A DNA stretch of 64,000 nucleotides from Isoetes taiwanensis (GCA_021234155.1 JAJEKV010000064.1:3100001-3164000); one strand, 5' to 3'. Shown: positions 1-11,453, counted from the stretch's first letter. Notes: generated by a model from the sequence alone, not told the origin. Program-made: numbers and translations.

Positions 1-419
1 ACAAACTCTAACAAATAATGAAATGATACAATTTGGCAAATGACATAAAGGAGTGTTGTTTTTCATAATTCCTTTTTAAATGCAGGCCCCCAATCCATAC
101 TAAACTAACTATGTGCAACTATAAACCAAGACACAAAACACACAAGCCAAACTAATTAATTGCAACTATTGTAACTGCGCATTCAACTCATATGCAATGA
201 CAACTATATGAAGAAAACACATACGCCTCTTTTGGCATATAACGTATGCCCAGCAACGCTGGGCACCGTAACTAGTATGGTTATATGATTTTAGTTAATA
301 TGGTTGTATGATTTAATATGGTTATATTTAATATGTTTGTATGGTTTTATATGGTTCATATGGTCATATTTGTGGTGTTTGGGGCTATATGGTTTTAATG
401 TGAGCTTTTTCATTCAGGG
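1..419. other. AT-rich stretch without a gene
   Basis: No gene is seen here. From about 278 to 400 the sequence is a loose repeat of TATGGTTATATG-like words, a degenerate TATGGT microsatellite. A short hairpin motif at 245-280 is repeated at 6122-6155 and is listed separately. An open frame that runs through the repeat into the next gene (from 304) is probably only partly coding, because its first 40 residues are simple repeat. Confidence 0.6.
245..280 (+). repeat. Hairpin-bearing direct repeat, left copy
   Basis: The word TATGCCCAGCAACGCTGGGC contains a GCCCAGC/GCTGGGC stem. It is followed by ACC and ACTAGTA. The same arrangement, in the same orientation, occurs at 6122-6155. The two copies bracket the copy A mobile-element gene and the polypurine tract, so they may be the ends of one element or two copies of a short repeat. 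Which of these holds cannot be told from this sequence. Confidence 0.5.
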
Positions 420-3343
420 AGCATGTGAGATGAGTAAAATGGAGCCAAGGAAGTCCAGCAGAGGCCATTGCCCTAGGCTCCAATGGAGGAAGATGGGTTG
501 CCTTTTGTTGCACCCTTGCAACCAGACGGTATTTGCAGAGGGCATAATAACTGCAGTTGATCCATTTGATAGTGTGAATGATGAAAGGCTGGGAGATGAA
601 CATCTTGGAGTTGGCATTGTGAAGCTTCTTATCGAAGTTGATACAATCATGTCCCAGGGAAGCTCTAGTGATTGCATTGTGTGCTCAGGGCTGCTGGAGT
701 CCCAAGCTCAGTTGAGATGGCCAATTAGATATATTACACACAAGAATGGTGATACTCTAGAATGCCCTACTGAACTACACACCCCAAGGCCCACCCAAGG
801 CCATGTGGAAGATTTGGTGGTCGATGAGCATCCTTTGATCACAAGGAAGAGACGCTATGTCTTTCATAAAAGGCAGCCAAAGGGTGCCCAAGAGGCCTAG
901 AAGTGACAAATATTTAGAAAGGATGGAAAGTATGGCACCAACCGAGAGAAAACCTATGTGCAATTAGGGGACAAGAGTGTTGCAACCTAGATTGCACAAA
1001 GGATGCGCATAAATGTGGATGACCTCGTATGCGAGATAAGGTCCCAATACATTGGATGACTTCAAAAAGATAGGATTAATTTCATTTACTCCTTGTGTAG
1101 GAATTCCAGCTATGATGAAAACACAGACGGCTACTATATCAATTGAGGGGCATGAAGGTATGTATGAGAGCATTGAGATGGATTCTTGGGGTGAGCAAGT
1201 CTTCATTTTACGATTTGGGAGCAAGGTTAGAAAAGGGCACGCTTTGTTCCAACATGGTAATGCACTCACTTTGAAACCTAGAGCAAATGCTCAAGGCCAT
1301 TGCAGTCTTCAAGAGCTTTGTGAGATACATGTCTCAATCTATGCCCCACAAGTCGAAGGTGAACGAGCACGGTGTGCGAGTGGTGCAAAAGAGTGTTGCC
1401 ACAACACTATATCCAAAAGGAGTGCCTTAAGGAGGTCAACTCCATCAGGAAACTACTTGGAGGTAGGCCTCTTTTCTCAATCACATTTCAGCAAGTTATG
1501 GAGCACTCACTTCTCGACGGAGTGTCCTACAACACATGCCATTCTCAAAGTGCAACACTTGCATTCAACTCAAGGATACACTTGCATCAACTGCAATAGA
1601 GAAAGAAAGAATGGCAATTAGGGAGCAATTTGCAGATCACCAAAGGGACCAAATATCATGTAGAGGGGTTGTATTGGCAAAGTGGAGAACATTTTTCGAG
1701 ATGCGGCCCGGACAAATTTTTGTGTATAATTCATGATAAGATGGACCAACACAAGACTTTCTTGCCAAAGCTAGATCCTTTACCCAAGCGTTGTCAAAAC
1801 GCCGATGAAAGTAAGTCCGGGCGGGTGTATTAACACATGGTCATGGAACCTGGAACATATGGTCATTTTGTGCTTGATCTATGGAGAGATGATCCAAACT
1901 TCCATGTGAGCTCTATTTTCAAGTGCCCGAGAACACTAGAGAAAGGATCGATAGAAGGGAGGAGGTATTCCCCTTCAAAGACCCATTTTTGAGGCTTTGA
2001 TGGATGATCAACCGCTTTGTTACCAAAGGCAGATAAAAAAGCTCACATCCAAGGTGTCTAGTGAATCAAGGAGGACTTGGGATGATTTCCCCTTACTTGA
2101 GAAATCACTGCCTGAGGAGCTATGTGTTCAGTTGGACAACTGTTGGAAAGAAAACAAGAATAGATGGATGTTTGGGGCAATGTCATACTTGACAGCAGTG
2201 GGAGTATTCAAAGTTGTGAAAGTGGGATTCATGATGGTTGGGCATACGCATGATGATATAGATGGATTCTTGGGAACTTTCTCCACCAAGCTCAAGAGAG
2301 AAAACATGACCACTCTCCCCGAACTAATGGATGTGTTTGAGAGCTCGCATTGACCCCAACCCAATGGCTTTCTTGATGGATGAGGTTGCGATTGGAAATC
2401 ATTTGTAGAGGGATACTTGCTAGATGGTAAGGACCGGTTGATGGGACACACAAAGCCACTTCAGTTCAAGTTTTGGGTTAGGGATGGAATACCAATCATG
2501 CAATATAAGTGGAGACCAGGTGACAAGTTGTGGATGCCCTGCACAAGGTATCGAAGTTGTGGCAAAGGGTGTCCGCTTGGTGAAGTTCTCATTCCTAAAG
2601 GGCAGCCAAAACCACTACCTCCCTTCAAGACACCAAAGACTCTAGCCAACTAGTGAAGGGCATCAAGGATTACATAACGACTGGGATGATGTTCAAATGG
2701 AAAGCACACCTCCACTCTTAAGAAAAATCAAATGGACTCCCCTAATCAAGTCTTTGGGAGAAAGTTGTGACATACTTAGAAACCGAATGTACCATGTGGG
2801 AGGGAGCTAAGAGGCGGGTTCTTGCCAGAGTCAAGATGGGAGGGTTCTCAAGGTGCAAGCACGCCTAAGAATACTCACTTGGGTCCCAACAAGGGTTCCA
2901 AGTGGTTTGTGGGAAGTAAGGCCTCAAAGACGAAGTGGTTTGATCTTCCTGAGTGGGATCCCTTTGAGGACATCAAGGAAGGATACTTTGTGCTAGTAAG
3001 GCCTGATGATGAGGACTGTCCAATATGGTTAGGGGTGGCACTCTCTGATGTAACCACCACTATGCCTGATGGAGAGGAGTTGCGTCCTGGATTCCAAATT
3101 CAATATTGGGAGCCCATTGGGAGACACAAGAAGGGCCACTTGAAGGAGCATTACAATCGATCGGGGGAGAAGAAGTGGAGGGCAAATTATGCTGACCCTC
3201 AAAGGAGGGAATTGGTGGAGTGTGTGGTATGGTCATATCCAAGTTCTCACATTGCAAAGGACAACACACACAAGATCCCAAAAAGGGAGATGGACAAGGC
3301 CATGAGCAACCTCCATGCTATATCATTGTATGAGGGTACATAA
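420..3343 (+). pseudogene. DUF7869-type mobile-element gene, copy A (broken)
   Basis: This is a broken gene of a plant mobile-element family whose core is the domain named DUF7869. The function of the domain is not established; a transposase role is inference. Pieces in order: a segment at about 430-720 ending in LRWP; a CxxC segment FSKCNTC at about 1540; the motif IIHDKMDQHKTFLPKL at about 1720-1780; the core QLDNCWKENKN and VGHTHDDID at about 2130-2270; GYLLDGKDRLMGHT at about 2410; and a C-terminal module at 2940-3330 that begins GYFVLVRPDDED and includes IWLG and YWEP. These pieces lie in different frames and are separated by stops, so the gene is decayed, although some breaks could be introns. 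The same motifs occur in the same order in copy B (53.25-62.8 kb, minus strand), which supports one coding unit. The start codon is not certain. Confidence 0.75.
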
Positions 3344-3889
3344 TATTGAGAAGTTTGAAAACTTTCTCAACTAGTGGTTTGTAAAATTTATGAGGAAAAC
3401 AAGTAACCCAATTCTATGTGTGTCATGTGTAATTCTATTCAAGCAATCAATTCAGAAATTTCTTTTATGGTGTGTGAGTCCCATTTTCAGTCCGAGTCCC
3501 AAAATTCAAGATTTGTCCCACTTTAATTAAATACGACTTATATGTGTCAGTTCAAGAACTGGCCAAATTTGAACCTATGCTATTGCCTTGTGCTCTGCTG
3601 CCTATTAAATAGAGGGCTTTAGTTCATAGTGATGGTGGTATTCCCACTATCCCACTTGGCTATCCTCTAATAGTGCAGGATAAACAACGAGAAACGTAAC
3701 ATCAAGGTCCTGTGTATTGTTCGTGGAAAGAGTATTAGTAATGTTTAAACTAATATAATATTTAAAAGAAGATAGAAAAGAATAGGAATGCATGGGATAG
3801 GCTCTTATAAAAATAAGACGAAGAGTGCCCTTGCATGGAATAGGGATAAGCGTAGGTCTTCATAATGGTAGGTGGTGAATTGGAGTTTA
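3344..3889. other. Non-coding stretch after copy A
   Basis: No coding region or structured repeat is recognised. It may hold the 3' untranslated part of the copy A element. Confidence 0.4.
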
Positions 3890-4440
3890 AGTGTTCCACT
3901 ATTCCTAGGTTGTGTCTTCAACCAACCATTGTTCTGACTTTGGGAATGGTGCAATAGTAACATTATTGAGTTTAAGGACTAGGATGTTGCCATGTAGCTA
4001 GCTACAATGGTGTAGGCCCCTTTTTTCAGATCCCACAGGGCACAATATGTCACAACTTAACATGTTCATATGGTCTAGAAACAAAGTGTTGGGTGAATTG
4101 GAATCCAACCATTTTAGGATGGATTTGGAACTGGGGCCAAGTTGTAGCTTGAGCATGCCATTGATTTGACCTTGGAAACGACGTCCTCATAACATTATTG
4201 AGTTTAGGGTTCTGATCTTGCCATGTGGTTAGATACAATAGTGTAGATCCCTTGTTCCAGATCCCACAAGGTTGTCATGGGTGAATTTGCATCAAAGTGC
4301 TTAGGATGGATCTGGAACTTAGCGTTACTATTCTTAATTTGTGGCTTGAGGCACACATTGATATTATCTTTGGGAATGGTATGATGCCATATCACAAGTT
4401 GCCAAATTCATGCGGTCTGCAAACGAGCACACTAGTGTCG
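3890..4440. repeat. Tandem repeat, about 230-bp unit
   Basis: Two diverged direct copies begin near 3961 and 4191, each opening with AACATTATTGAGTTTA. They share the words GATCCCACA, TTAGGATGGAT and GGAACT. A partial earlier copy around 3911-3960 ends in CTTTGGGAATGGT, which reappears at 4366. There is no coding potential. Confidence 0.7.
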
Positions 4441-4451
4441 GCATCAACCTA

Positions 4452-4537
4452 AAAAACTCGACCTCGACCTCGACCTAAACCTCAACCTCAACCTCAACCT
4501 TGTCCCTCCTTTGGCCTCATCCTCAGCCTCAACCTCA
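4452..4537. repeat. ACCTCG/ACCTCA hexamer microsatellite
   Basis: An imperfect array of the hexamers ACCTCG, ACCTAA and ACCTCA, ending in degenerate CCTCA words. It directly precedes the polypurine tract. Confidence 0.8.
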
Positions 4538-4689
4538 AGGCGCAACCTTTTAACCCATCTTATATTATAAAATTATAGCGTGTGTCTTCAATGGAGCCCT
4601 AAATTGGACGGTCGAGGATTTGATTGACTAATGGTGGAGATGATGTGTGCGTGTCTTCAACTAAAATTTCATCTTGACTATGGCTTCAA

Positions 4690-6110
4690 TATGAAAGGGA
4701 AAAGGAAAAAGGAAAAGGAAAAGGAAAAGGGAAAGGGAAAGGGAAAAGGAAAAGGAAAAACGATGAAAGGGAAAAGGAAAAGGGGAAGGGAAAAGGAAAA
4801 ACGATGAAAGGGAAAAGGGAAAAGGAAAAGGGGAAGGGAAAAAGAAAAACGATGAAAGGGAAAAGGGAAAAGGAAAAGGGGAAGGGAAAAGGAAAAACGA
4901 TGAAAGGGAAAAGAAAAAGGGGAAGGGAAAAGGAAAAACGATGAAAGGGAAAAGGGAAAAGGAATAAAAGAAAGGTAAGAGGAAAAAGGAAAGAGAAGAG
5001 AAAAGGAAAAAGTGATAGATAAAAGGAAATAGAAAAAGGAATAGAATAGGCGAGGGGGAAAGGGAAAGGAAAAAGGGCACCGCGAGAAGGGTAAGAAGTA
5101 AGGGTGAGAAAAGGAGAAAAAGGTAAGGGAAAATAAGAAAAGGTTGCAAAGTCCATGGGAAAAGGGCAAAAGAGAAATTGGGAAAAGGGAACGAGAAAAG
5201 GAGAAAAAAGGAAAGGGCGTGAAAAAAAGGAAAGAGAGAAAGGGTGAAGAAAGAGAAAAACGGAAGCAAAAAGAGCATCGAGAAAAAGGAAGAGGGACAG
5301 GATGGAAAAAGGAGGAAAAGGGTGGGGGGGAAGTAGAATAGTCAAAGGGTAGGGAGCAAGGAATAGGAAAAGAGGAAAAGAGGAAGGAGAAAAGGGCACG
5401 AGAAAAAAGGGAAGAGGGAAAGGGTGAGGAAATAGAAAAAAGAAAGGGAAAAAGAGTATGGGAAAGGGAAAAGAAAAAAGAAACAAGAAAGGAGAAAGTG
5501 GAAAGGGGGAAGAGGATAGGGAAAGAAGGAAAAAGGGTACATAAAAAAGGTTGAGAAAAGGGAATGGAAAAAGGCATATGAAAAGGGAAAGGGAACGGGA
5601 AAGGGAAAATGTAAAGGAAGGGGAAAGAGAAAGGAAAGGGAAAAAGGGAACATCGCAAAGCAAGAAAAGTATGAAAAGGGAATGGAAAGTTGAAAGGAAA
5701 AGGGAAGCGGAAAAAGGAGAAGGGAAAGCAAAAAGAGCATGAGGAAAAGGGGAGAGAGAAATGGGAAAAGAGATGGGGAAAAGGGCACGTGATCAAGAGG
5801 AAGAGGGTGGGGAAAGGAAGAAAAGGGCACATGAAAAGGTAAGCAAAAGAGAACGAAAAAAATGCATGAGAAACGAGAAAGAGAAAAGGAAAAGGAAAAG
5901 GAAAAGGAAAAGGAAAAGGAAAAGGAAAAGGAAAAGGAAAAGGAAGGGGAAAAGAGTAGTGGAAAAATGGGAAGAGCGGGGAAAGATAAAAAGGAAGGGA
6001 AAAAGCTGATAAGAAAAAGAGAAAGAACAAAACAAGGGGAAAGGGAAGGCAAAGGGAGGGAGAAGGGGGTTAGAAAAAAAAAAGGAGAATAAAAAAAGAA
6101 AGAAATTAAA
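4690..6110 (+). repeat. 1.4-kb polypurine tract (GGGAAAAGGAAAA family)
   Basis: The plus strand is almost purely A and G for about 1.4 kb. At 4690-4975 a unit of about 55-60 bp, marked by the word AAAAACGATGAAAGGG, repeats at least five times. At about 5883-5947 there is a pure AAAAGG hexamer array. The middle is more degenerate, with interruptions such as GGGCAC and GAGCATG. The long minus-strand frames here are Phe/Ser/Pro strings with no domain, as expected for a polypyrimidine strand, so they are not called as genes. Confidence 0.9.
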
Positions 6111-6121
6111 GGTTCCTAATT

Positions 6122-6155
6122 TATGCCCAGCAAGGCTGGGTACCATTACTAGTAC
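6122..6155 (+). repeat. Hairpin-bearing direct repeat, right copy
   Basis: TATGCCCAGCAAGGCTGGG followed by TACCATTACTAGTAC. It matches 245-280 in the same orientation with a few changes. It lies directly after the polypurine tract. Confidence 0.5.
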
Positions 6156-6446
6156 ATTCCCTATTTCATATAGCATCCCTTTCAACGGCCTCGATTTCAG
6201 CGTTTTACCATCTAACAATCTTCACCGTTGGATTATGGAAGGATACAGACCGGTTCATCATTTTACCCCATTTTAGATACCGAGGATACTGGGGCCTGGG
6301 TGGCCCCTTAAAAACCAGCAGTATCAGAAGAAGCGATGGCGGCCAGAACAGAGAACCCGCCGGCTGGGTTCCAAGGTTCTACTTGGGCAATCCTTCTGGA
6401 ACTCTATAAGGCTAATTTCTAGCACAGAAGAGTCGGTTTCTTAGAT

Positions 6447-6932
6447 TCAAAGCCAGATTCTCCGCAGAAACTCAAGCATAGAGCAAGCAAGAGGGATCGA
6501 CTGGCAGAAGGAAGTTCTTCCCAAACACTGAATAAGATCATTTGGTGTCCTATTTGCATCTGATTGTACTTCCTCAACAAACTCCACCTTCTTTATGAGA
6601 GGGTTATTGTTACTCTTTTCTATACTCTCAGTGTTATTGATTACTTTATCCAGCTTTTGCAGAAGCTCTTCTTCTTGCAAAGGCACTGGAGAACCTCTAG
6701 GTACTGCAACTTCTACCTGCCAATCCTCTAAGCTTTTACTTTCCAATTTCCGAAAGAAGTCTGGATTTGTTTTCTTGTCACTCAAGGATGGTGTCTTCTT
6801 CTTAAGCGCACTTCTGACACTTTTATCTGTAATCTCCAATTGTGAAGTTGATGTTGTTGGGATTGCCTCATGAGATGAAGTTTGTACATATTCATGTTGT
6901 TTCCAAAGATTTTCCATGCTCATTTGGACCAT
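6447..6932 (-). CDS. Hydrophilic ORF of unknown identity
   Basis: An open frame of 161 residues. The first 130 residues are hydrophilic and rich in Ser, Thr, Lys and Glu (for example RSALKKKTPSLSDKK and EEELLQKLDKVINN), with a possible short helix. The last 25 residues turn hydrophobic, so a donor site or 3' truncation near residue 130 is possible. I do not recognise a family. It may be an exon of a decayed gene or a mobile-element fragment. No neighbouring exon was found. Confidence 0.3.
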   Translation of the reverse strand: MVQMSMENLWKQHEYVQTSSHEAIPTTSTSQLEITDKSVRSALKKKTPSLSDKKTNPDFFRKLESKSLEDWQVEVAVPRGSPVPLQEEELLQKLDKVINNTESIEKSNNNPLIKKVEFVEEVQSDANRTPNDLIQCLGRTSFCQSIPLACSMLEFLRRIWL

Positions 6933-6992
6933 TATCTCGCGGCGGTGATAAATCCATCCATTTATGTTAACAAAATAGCATCTGATTTACAA

Positions 6993-7104
6993 CTTTCTTC
7001 CATACAAAAACATAATCTCCTTCATTATATCGACATAATAAATGATGTGCACTTTTCTTCCATACAAAAACATATTCTCCTTCATTATATCGATATAATA
7101 AATG
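6993..7104. repeat. Tandem duplication, about 60-bp period
   Basis: The block beginning CTTTCTTCCATACAAAAACA and ending near ATATAATAAATG occurs twice with few changes, starting near 6993 and 7052. Confidence 0.85.
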
Positions 7105-9028
7105 CCGCGGTAATCGGAGATTATCTCCACCTTTAGTTGTTGGCGGAGTATTATCAGCCTCACTATCGGGAACACTTTTCCATACTTGGATCAGCTACAA
7201 CATCTCCAACCTGGCTTCACCTAAAAATACCAAAGCTCCGGGTCGAAAGCAAGCTTGTGTGTGCGTTGAAGACACTCGGTAAGAGGTACCTTATCAAATC
7301 TACATGCTTCGAGAGCTGCTAAGCATGAGCTTTTAAATTGCTCAAAGGCGAAAGCACGCAAAAGAAGTGCGAGGGTCTCAAAGAAGTGACTTTTCTAGCT
7401 GCCCAATCACTACTCATGAGAGAGCCTTGAACACATGGCACCAGCATTTGAATATCTGGGATTACTTCCTCGTGGCAACCCGCAACCCTTATATAAGGAA
7501 CTAACATTTGCTAGTTTTAACAAGAACAAAAAATATAGATACGGATAGATGTTTTTACCGCGCGAGGCTTCCAACAACAAAGAAGCAAAGCGGTCACGGA
7601 CTTTGCCATAAACGTGGGACCGCTAAGAAACTTGGCCGCGAGGGCGAGTCTCCTGAATACACGGTGGAGAAGGGCAAGGGGCACATTCTATAATCCGAGC
7701 CAAGCACAATGCAGCCCCAACTTGCACATGTTTGTTCCGTTTCGTTCATGGTGTCGAATAAAGGTTTTGTAAAAACTGCGAGTGACCAGCCAGAGCCCGC
7801 CATGTTCCCGCTTTTTATGCGCATTTTTGAGAGATTGAACCTGCGCAACCAGCTGACCCATAGCATCTCTAATCTGAGTATCTGAGCTCCGGTGCTGGAC
7901 GAAACAGAGCTTTTGATCCCTTCTTTCCGTGTTTTTAAGAACAGATTGTGCGGGGCTTTCAATTTGCTCTACTTTACTGCTTCCTTGTCATAGTTGGTCC
8001 GATTGAGGTGCCCATTAAGGGATTTAGTGCAAAATCAGAGTAAATGGTAAGGCAACGGGCTTTATACTAGATTTTGCTTAGTTCCTTCCTTGTAACAGGC
8101 CTCTGTTTTCTGTGTAACAGGCCTCTGTTTTCTGGCAAATGCTCTGCTTATATGTGTTGCCGCCGGACTCGTCCCACCCAGAAAATCAATAAATTTCATC
8201 AATCAAAGATGATTGATCTGGATGGGCAGCAGCAGAGCTGAGCATGGCAGAAACCCATGATCTGACATATTCGTCATATTTTTATGGTCTGTATTTTAGG
8301 AGCCTGGTTTCATTGCCCACATCAAATTCGCAGCATTAGAATGAGTAGAGCATCATTTTGCTAGGCATGAACATGGCTGCAAAGCCATGGAACAAAATTT
8401 TGCTGCAATTTCGAACCTCCTAGCATCCAAAATTGGGGTCAGGCTGGTATATGGGGAGGGAAACAGAAAGAGGAATGATGCTCAAAGCAGGACACTTGCC
8501 GAAGGCCAAATTTTGCAGAGATGAAGTGGATTTTTGATCGTTTCGCACGGATTGAAATCCTAGGGGAGCAGATTGGACGGATTTGGCCTGATTCTTCCTG
8601 ATTCTCTTGGCCGGAATGAAAGATTTTGGAGCAGAAGGATGGACTGCAGGGCTTGATGCCCGCAGTCCCAGCAGACCCGCATCAGATCGGAATCCGATTG
8701 CAATGGTAGTAACGATGATGTCACGCAGTCACATCTTCTATATTTTTTTTTTTTTAAATTATATTTTTTAAGTAGACGTGGTGCTCTCTGGTTTTTTGTT
8801 TGAGACAGAAATATTACATCAAAGAACAATTGAATTTGCCTTATATATGTTTAGAAAGTATCATCCCCTTTCAAAATATCTTCCTTGCTTTAAGGGTCTA
8901 TAGTTGCACCCCCCTTGTTTACACTTGTAAACTATTAAAAGTCGTATGCCCCATTACCATGCCCTATTACCATGCCCCATTGCCTTAATTTCCTGGATCA
9001 CTCCCCCTAGCATGCTCCATATCAATGT
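7105..9028. other. Region without a recognised gene
   Basis: Only short open frames without recognisable domains are present. Local features are a 20-bp direct duplication TGTAACAGGCCTCTGTTTTC at 8091-8132, a T-run near 8741-8753, and a CCATGCCC-type short repeat at 8947-8983 next to the LTR element. Confidence 0.5.
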
Positions 9029-9681
9029 TGATATGGTGGTGCTTGGGGGAGTTGTTGTCGGGAGCAAGAGTATGAAAAAGAAAGCTATAGATGTTTATGT
9101 TAACCCTTGGACCCAAGTATCTCCGTGAATATACAATAAGTTAAGTTAGAAATTATCCTTAGCTAGACCATTGGGGGATATTTTTATCTAATATAAGATA
9201 GAACAAGTTATAAACCATAAGCTAATCTAAGAACCTTAGAAAAGATAGTAAACTATCTTTATAGCTATGAGGCACGCATCTATTATATCTATGGGCATAA
9301 AAGTGTACTTTTAATGTTAAAAAGGGACTTGGGCTAAATATAAGGACGTCATTCAAGTAAGGCTTATTAAGGGATACCTTTACCTTTTCAAAAAGGAAGT
9401 GAATGTTACAAGAGCAAGCGTATGTGAGGGCAAAGCTTGTTTCTATCCCAATTAAAGATCTAAGCCAAATCCCAAGCCTAGCCTATTTCTTAAATCTATG
9501 TTTTTGCTACAAAGGATTTGTAGTGGCTAACTTGCGTTATTTCCTTTCTTTGAAAGACTCTTGCTCAAGGATAACCTGGTTGGGTGGTGAGCTTATTCGG
9601 AAGGGTGGATTTGTGCTTACTTGACTTGTTTCTTGACGATTATTTTTGCAGTAGATCTTTGGAGACTAGCTAATCGTATCA
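9029..9681 (+). repeat. 5' LTR
   Basis: 653 bp, starting TGATATGGTGG and ending GCTAATCGTATCA, with short inverted ends TGATA/TATCA. A TATA-like word (CTAAATATAAGG) lies near 9335 and could serve as the promoter. Compared with the 3' LTR it has about 30 extra bp near 9225-9260. Confidence 0.93.
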
Positions 9682-9683
9682 AT

Positions 9684-9695
9684 TGGTATCAGAGC
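9684..9695 (+). promoter_or_regulatory. Primer-binding site (initiator tRNA-Met)
   Basis: TGGTATCAGAGC begins two bases after the 5' LTR. This is the usual plant retrotransposon site complementary to the 3' end of initiator tRNA-Met. Confidence 0.92.
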
Positions 9696-10815
9696 ACAGT
9701 TCCGATTTCTCTTGGAGCCTGTGTGTTTTCATTTTGTTCATTTTGAGTGAACGAGTAAGAACTAGTCTAATTGCTTTATTAGAAATATTTTGGTATTTGT
9801 TTGAGCGAAATTAAAAGCTCTGAAGAAGTAAGACTAGGTCTCGAGGAATGTAACTAGAATTCTGGATGGCATAAGAGCATTAACTTGGTTTTTTTTTTTT
9901 TGCATGGGGTTCTGCTCCAAAAAGATTTAAGGTATTGACTGAATCTCGGCCAAAATCAAAGCCTGAAAGACATGCTGGGAAAAATGCTAGTTATGAGCCA
10001 GCTTATGAAGAACTGAGAAAATCATAGCACCATGAAGTGATTGGTTAATATGAAATAATTGCAGGGCATAACTTGGTATAGAAGTTTAATGAATATGGAA
10101 ATGGGTCGCATGGTCTCTCCCTAGGTTGTGATTGATTAGATCTTCATAAGTGTCCGCATTTCATTTGAAGCCATTAATAAACCGTTTGAAGCCTTAGAAT
10201 TTTCTATAATATTTCTGTGGGTATGTTGAAAGAAAAATCATTTGAGGATATGTTAGTAAAGCAACATACCATTTGGTCATTGAATTCTCTAGGTTATTAA
10301 TGTGTAAGACATGAACCTATGCTAGGTGATACATGCAATTATTGGTATAATCCAAAGAACCATACCATTTGGTTGGGTTTGTAGGTTCTAATGTCATGAT
10401 TGAGTTTTTTGCAGGACATAGAAATTGTCATGCAGGGAATTATTTTGGGAGATATTCTTACCTTCTTATTGGCACATGAGCAACCTAAGTTTTAGGCGTT
10501 TGTGGCTATAAGGTAAACAGATATTTGAATTACATTTGCCTTAGGGAAATCCAAGGTGGAAGTATAAGGTGTTCTTTTCTTCGTGTAGTGTATGGTAAGT
10601 CCTGAGACAACTAATATATTTGCAGCATAATAGTTGGACTTGGAAAATTTTTAGCCTAAAGGGCTGGACTTGGAAAATTTTTAGCCTAAAGGGCTGGACT
10701 TGAAAATTTTTAGCCTAAAGGGCTGGACTTGACCATTTCTGATTATGCAGATTGCAACCATGGACTTGGTTGTGTTAATTTGCCATATAATTCTTGATCG
10801 AGGACGATCAATCTC
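9696..10815 (+). other. LTR element internal region, non-coding
   Basis: No open frame with protease, integrase, reverse transcriptase or RNase H motifs. Stops are frequent in all frames. It carries a short tandem repeat at 10632-10735. Confidence 0.7.
10632..10735 (+). repeat. Threefold tandem repeat, about 33-bp unit
   Basis: The unit TGGACTTGGAAAATTTTTAG followed by CCTAAAGGGC occurs three times, the last with one G missing. It ends about 95 bp before the 3' LTR. Confidence 0.9.
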
Positions 10816-10830
10816 AAGAAGGGGAGGAAT
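10816..10830 (+). promoter_or_regulatory. Polypurine tract of LTR element
   Basis: AAGAAGGGGAGGAAT lies immediately before the 3' LTR, the standard position for plus-strand priming. Confidence 0.85.
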
Positions 10831-11453
10831 TGATATGGTGGTGCTCGGGGGAGTGGTTGTCGGGAGCAAGAGTATGAGAAAGAAAGCTATAGATGTTTAT
10901 GTTAACCCTTGGACCCAAGTATCTTAGTGAATATACAATAAGTTAAGTTAGCAATTATCCTTAGCTAGACCATTGGGGGATATTTTTATCTAATATAAGA
11001 TAGGACAAGTTATAAACCATAAGCTAATCTTTATAGCTATGAGGCACGCATCTATTATATCTATGGGCATAAAGGTGTACTTTTAATGTTAAAAAGGGAC
11101 TTGGGCTAAATATAAGGACGTCATTCAAGTAAGGCTTATTAAGGGATACCTTTACCTTTTCAAAAAGGAAGTGAATGTTACAAGAGTAAGCGTATGTGAG
11201 GGCAAAGCTTGTTTCTATCCCAATTGAAGATCTAAGCCAAATCCCAAGCCTAGCCTATTCCTTAAATCTATATTTTTGCTACAAAGGATTTGTAGTGGCT
11301 AACTTGCGTTATTTCCTTTCTTTGGAAGACTCTTGCTCAAGGACAACCTGGTTGGGTGGTGAGCTTATTCGGAAGGGTGGATTTGTGCTTACTTGACTTG
11401 TTTCTTGACGATTATTTTTGCAGTAGATCTTTGGAGACTAGCTAATCGTATCA
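10831..11453 (+). repeat. 3' LTR
   Basis: 623 bp, nearly identical to the 5' LTR. It lacks about 30 bp, where the 5' LTR has CTAATCTAAGAACCTTAG and this copy runs straight from CTAATCT into TTATAGC. This looks like a deletion between short direct repeats. Confidence 0.93.

Larger units (their letters stand above)
9029..11453 (+). mobile_element. Non-autonomous LTR retrotransposon
   Basis: Two near-identical LTRs flank an internal region of 1,149 bp with no gag or pol motifs. The element has a primer-binding site matching initiator tRNA-Met and a polypurine tract just before the 3' LTR. Its small non-coding interior places it with LARD/TRIM-like non-autonomous elements, which depend on proteins from a related element. 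The flanking 5-mers (AATGT before, TCATA after) do not match, so there is no target-site duplication. Confidence 0.92.

Noticed and set aside
4678-6052. Minus-strand frames of up to 450 residues within the polypurine tract
   Set aside because: They are Phe/Ser/Pro/Leu strings dictated by the simple sequence of the pyrimidine strand; no start context, domain or splice structure supports them.
5862-6092. Plus-strand Lys/Glu/Arg-rich frames in the same tract
   Set aside because: A direct translation of AAAAGG repeats, so not evidence of a gene.
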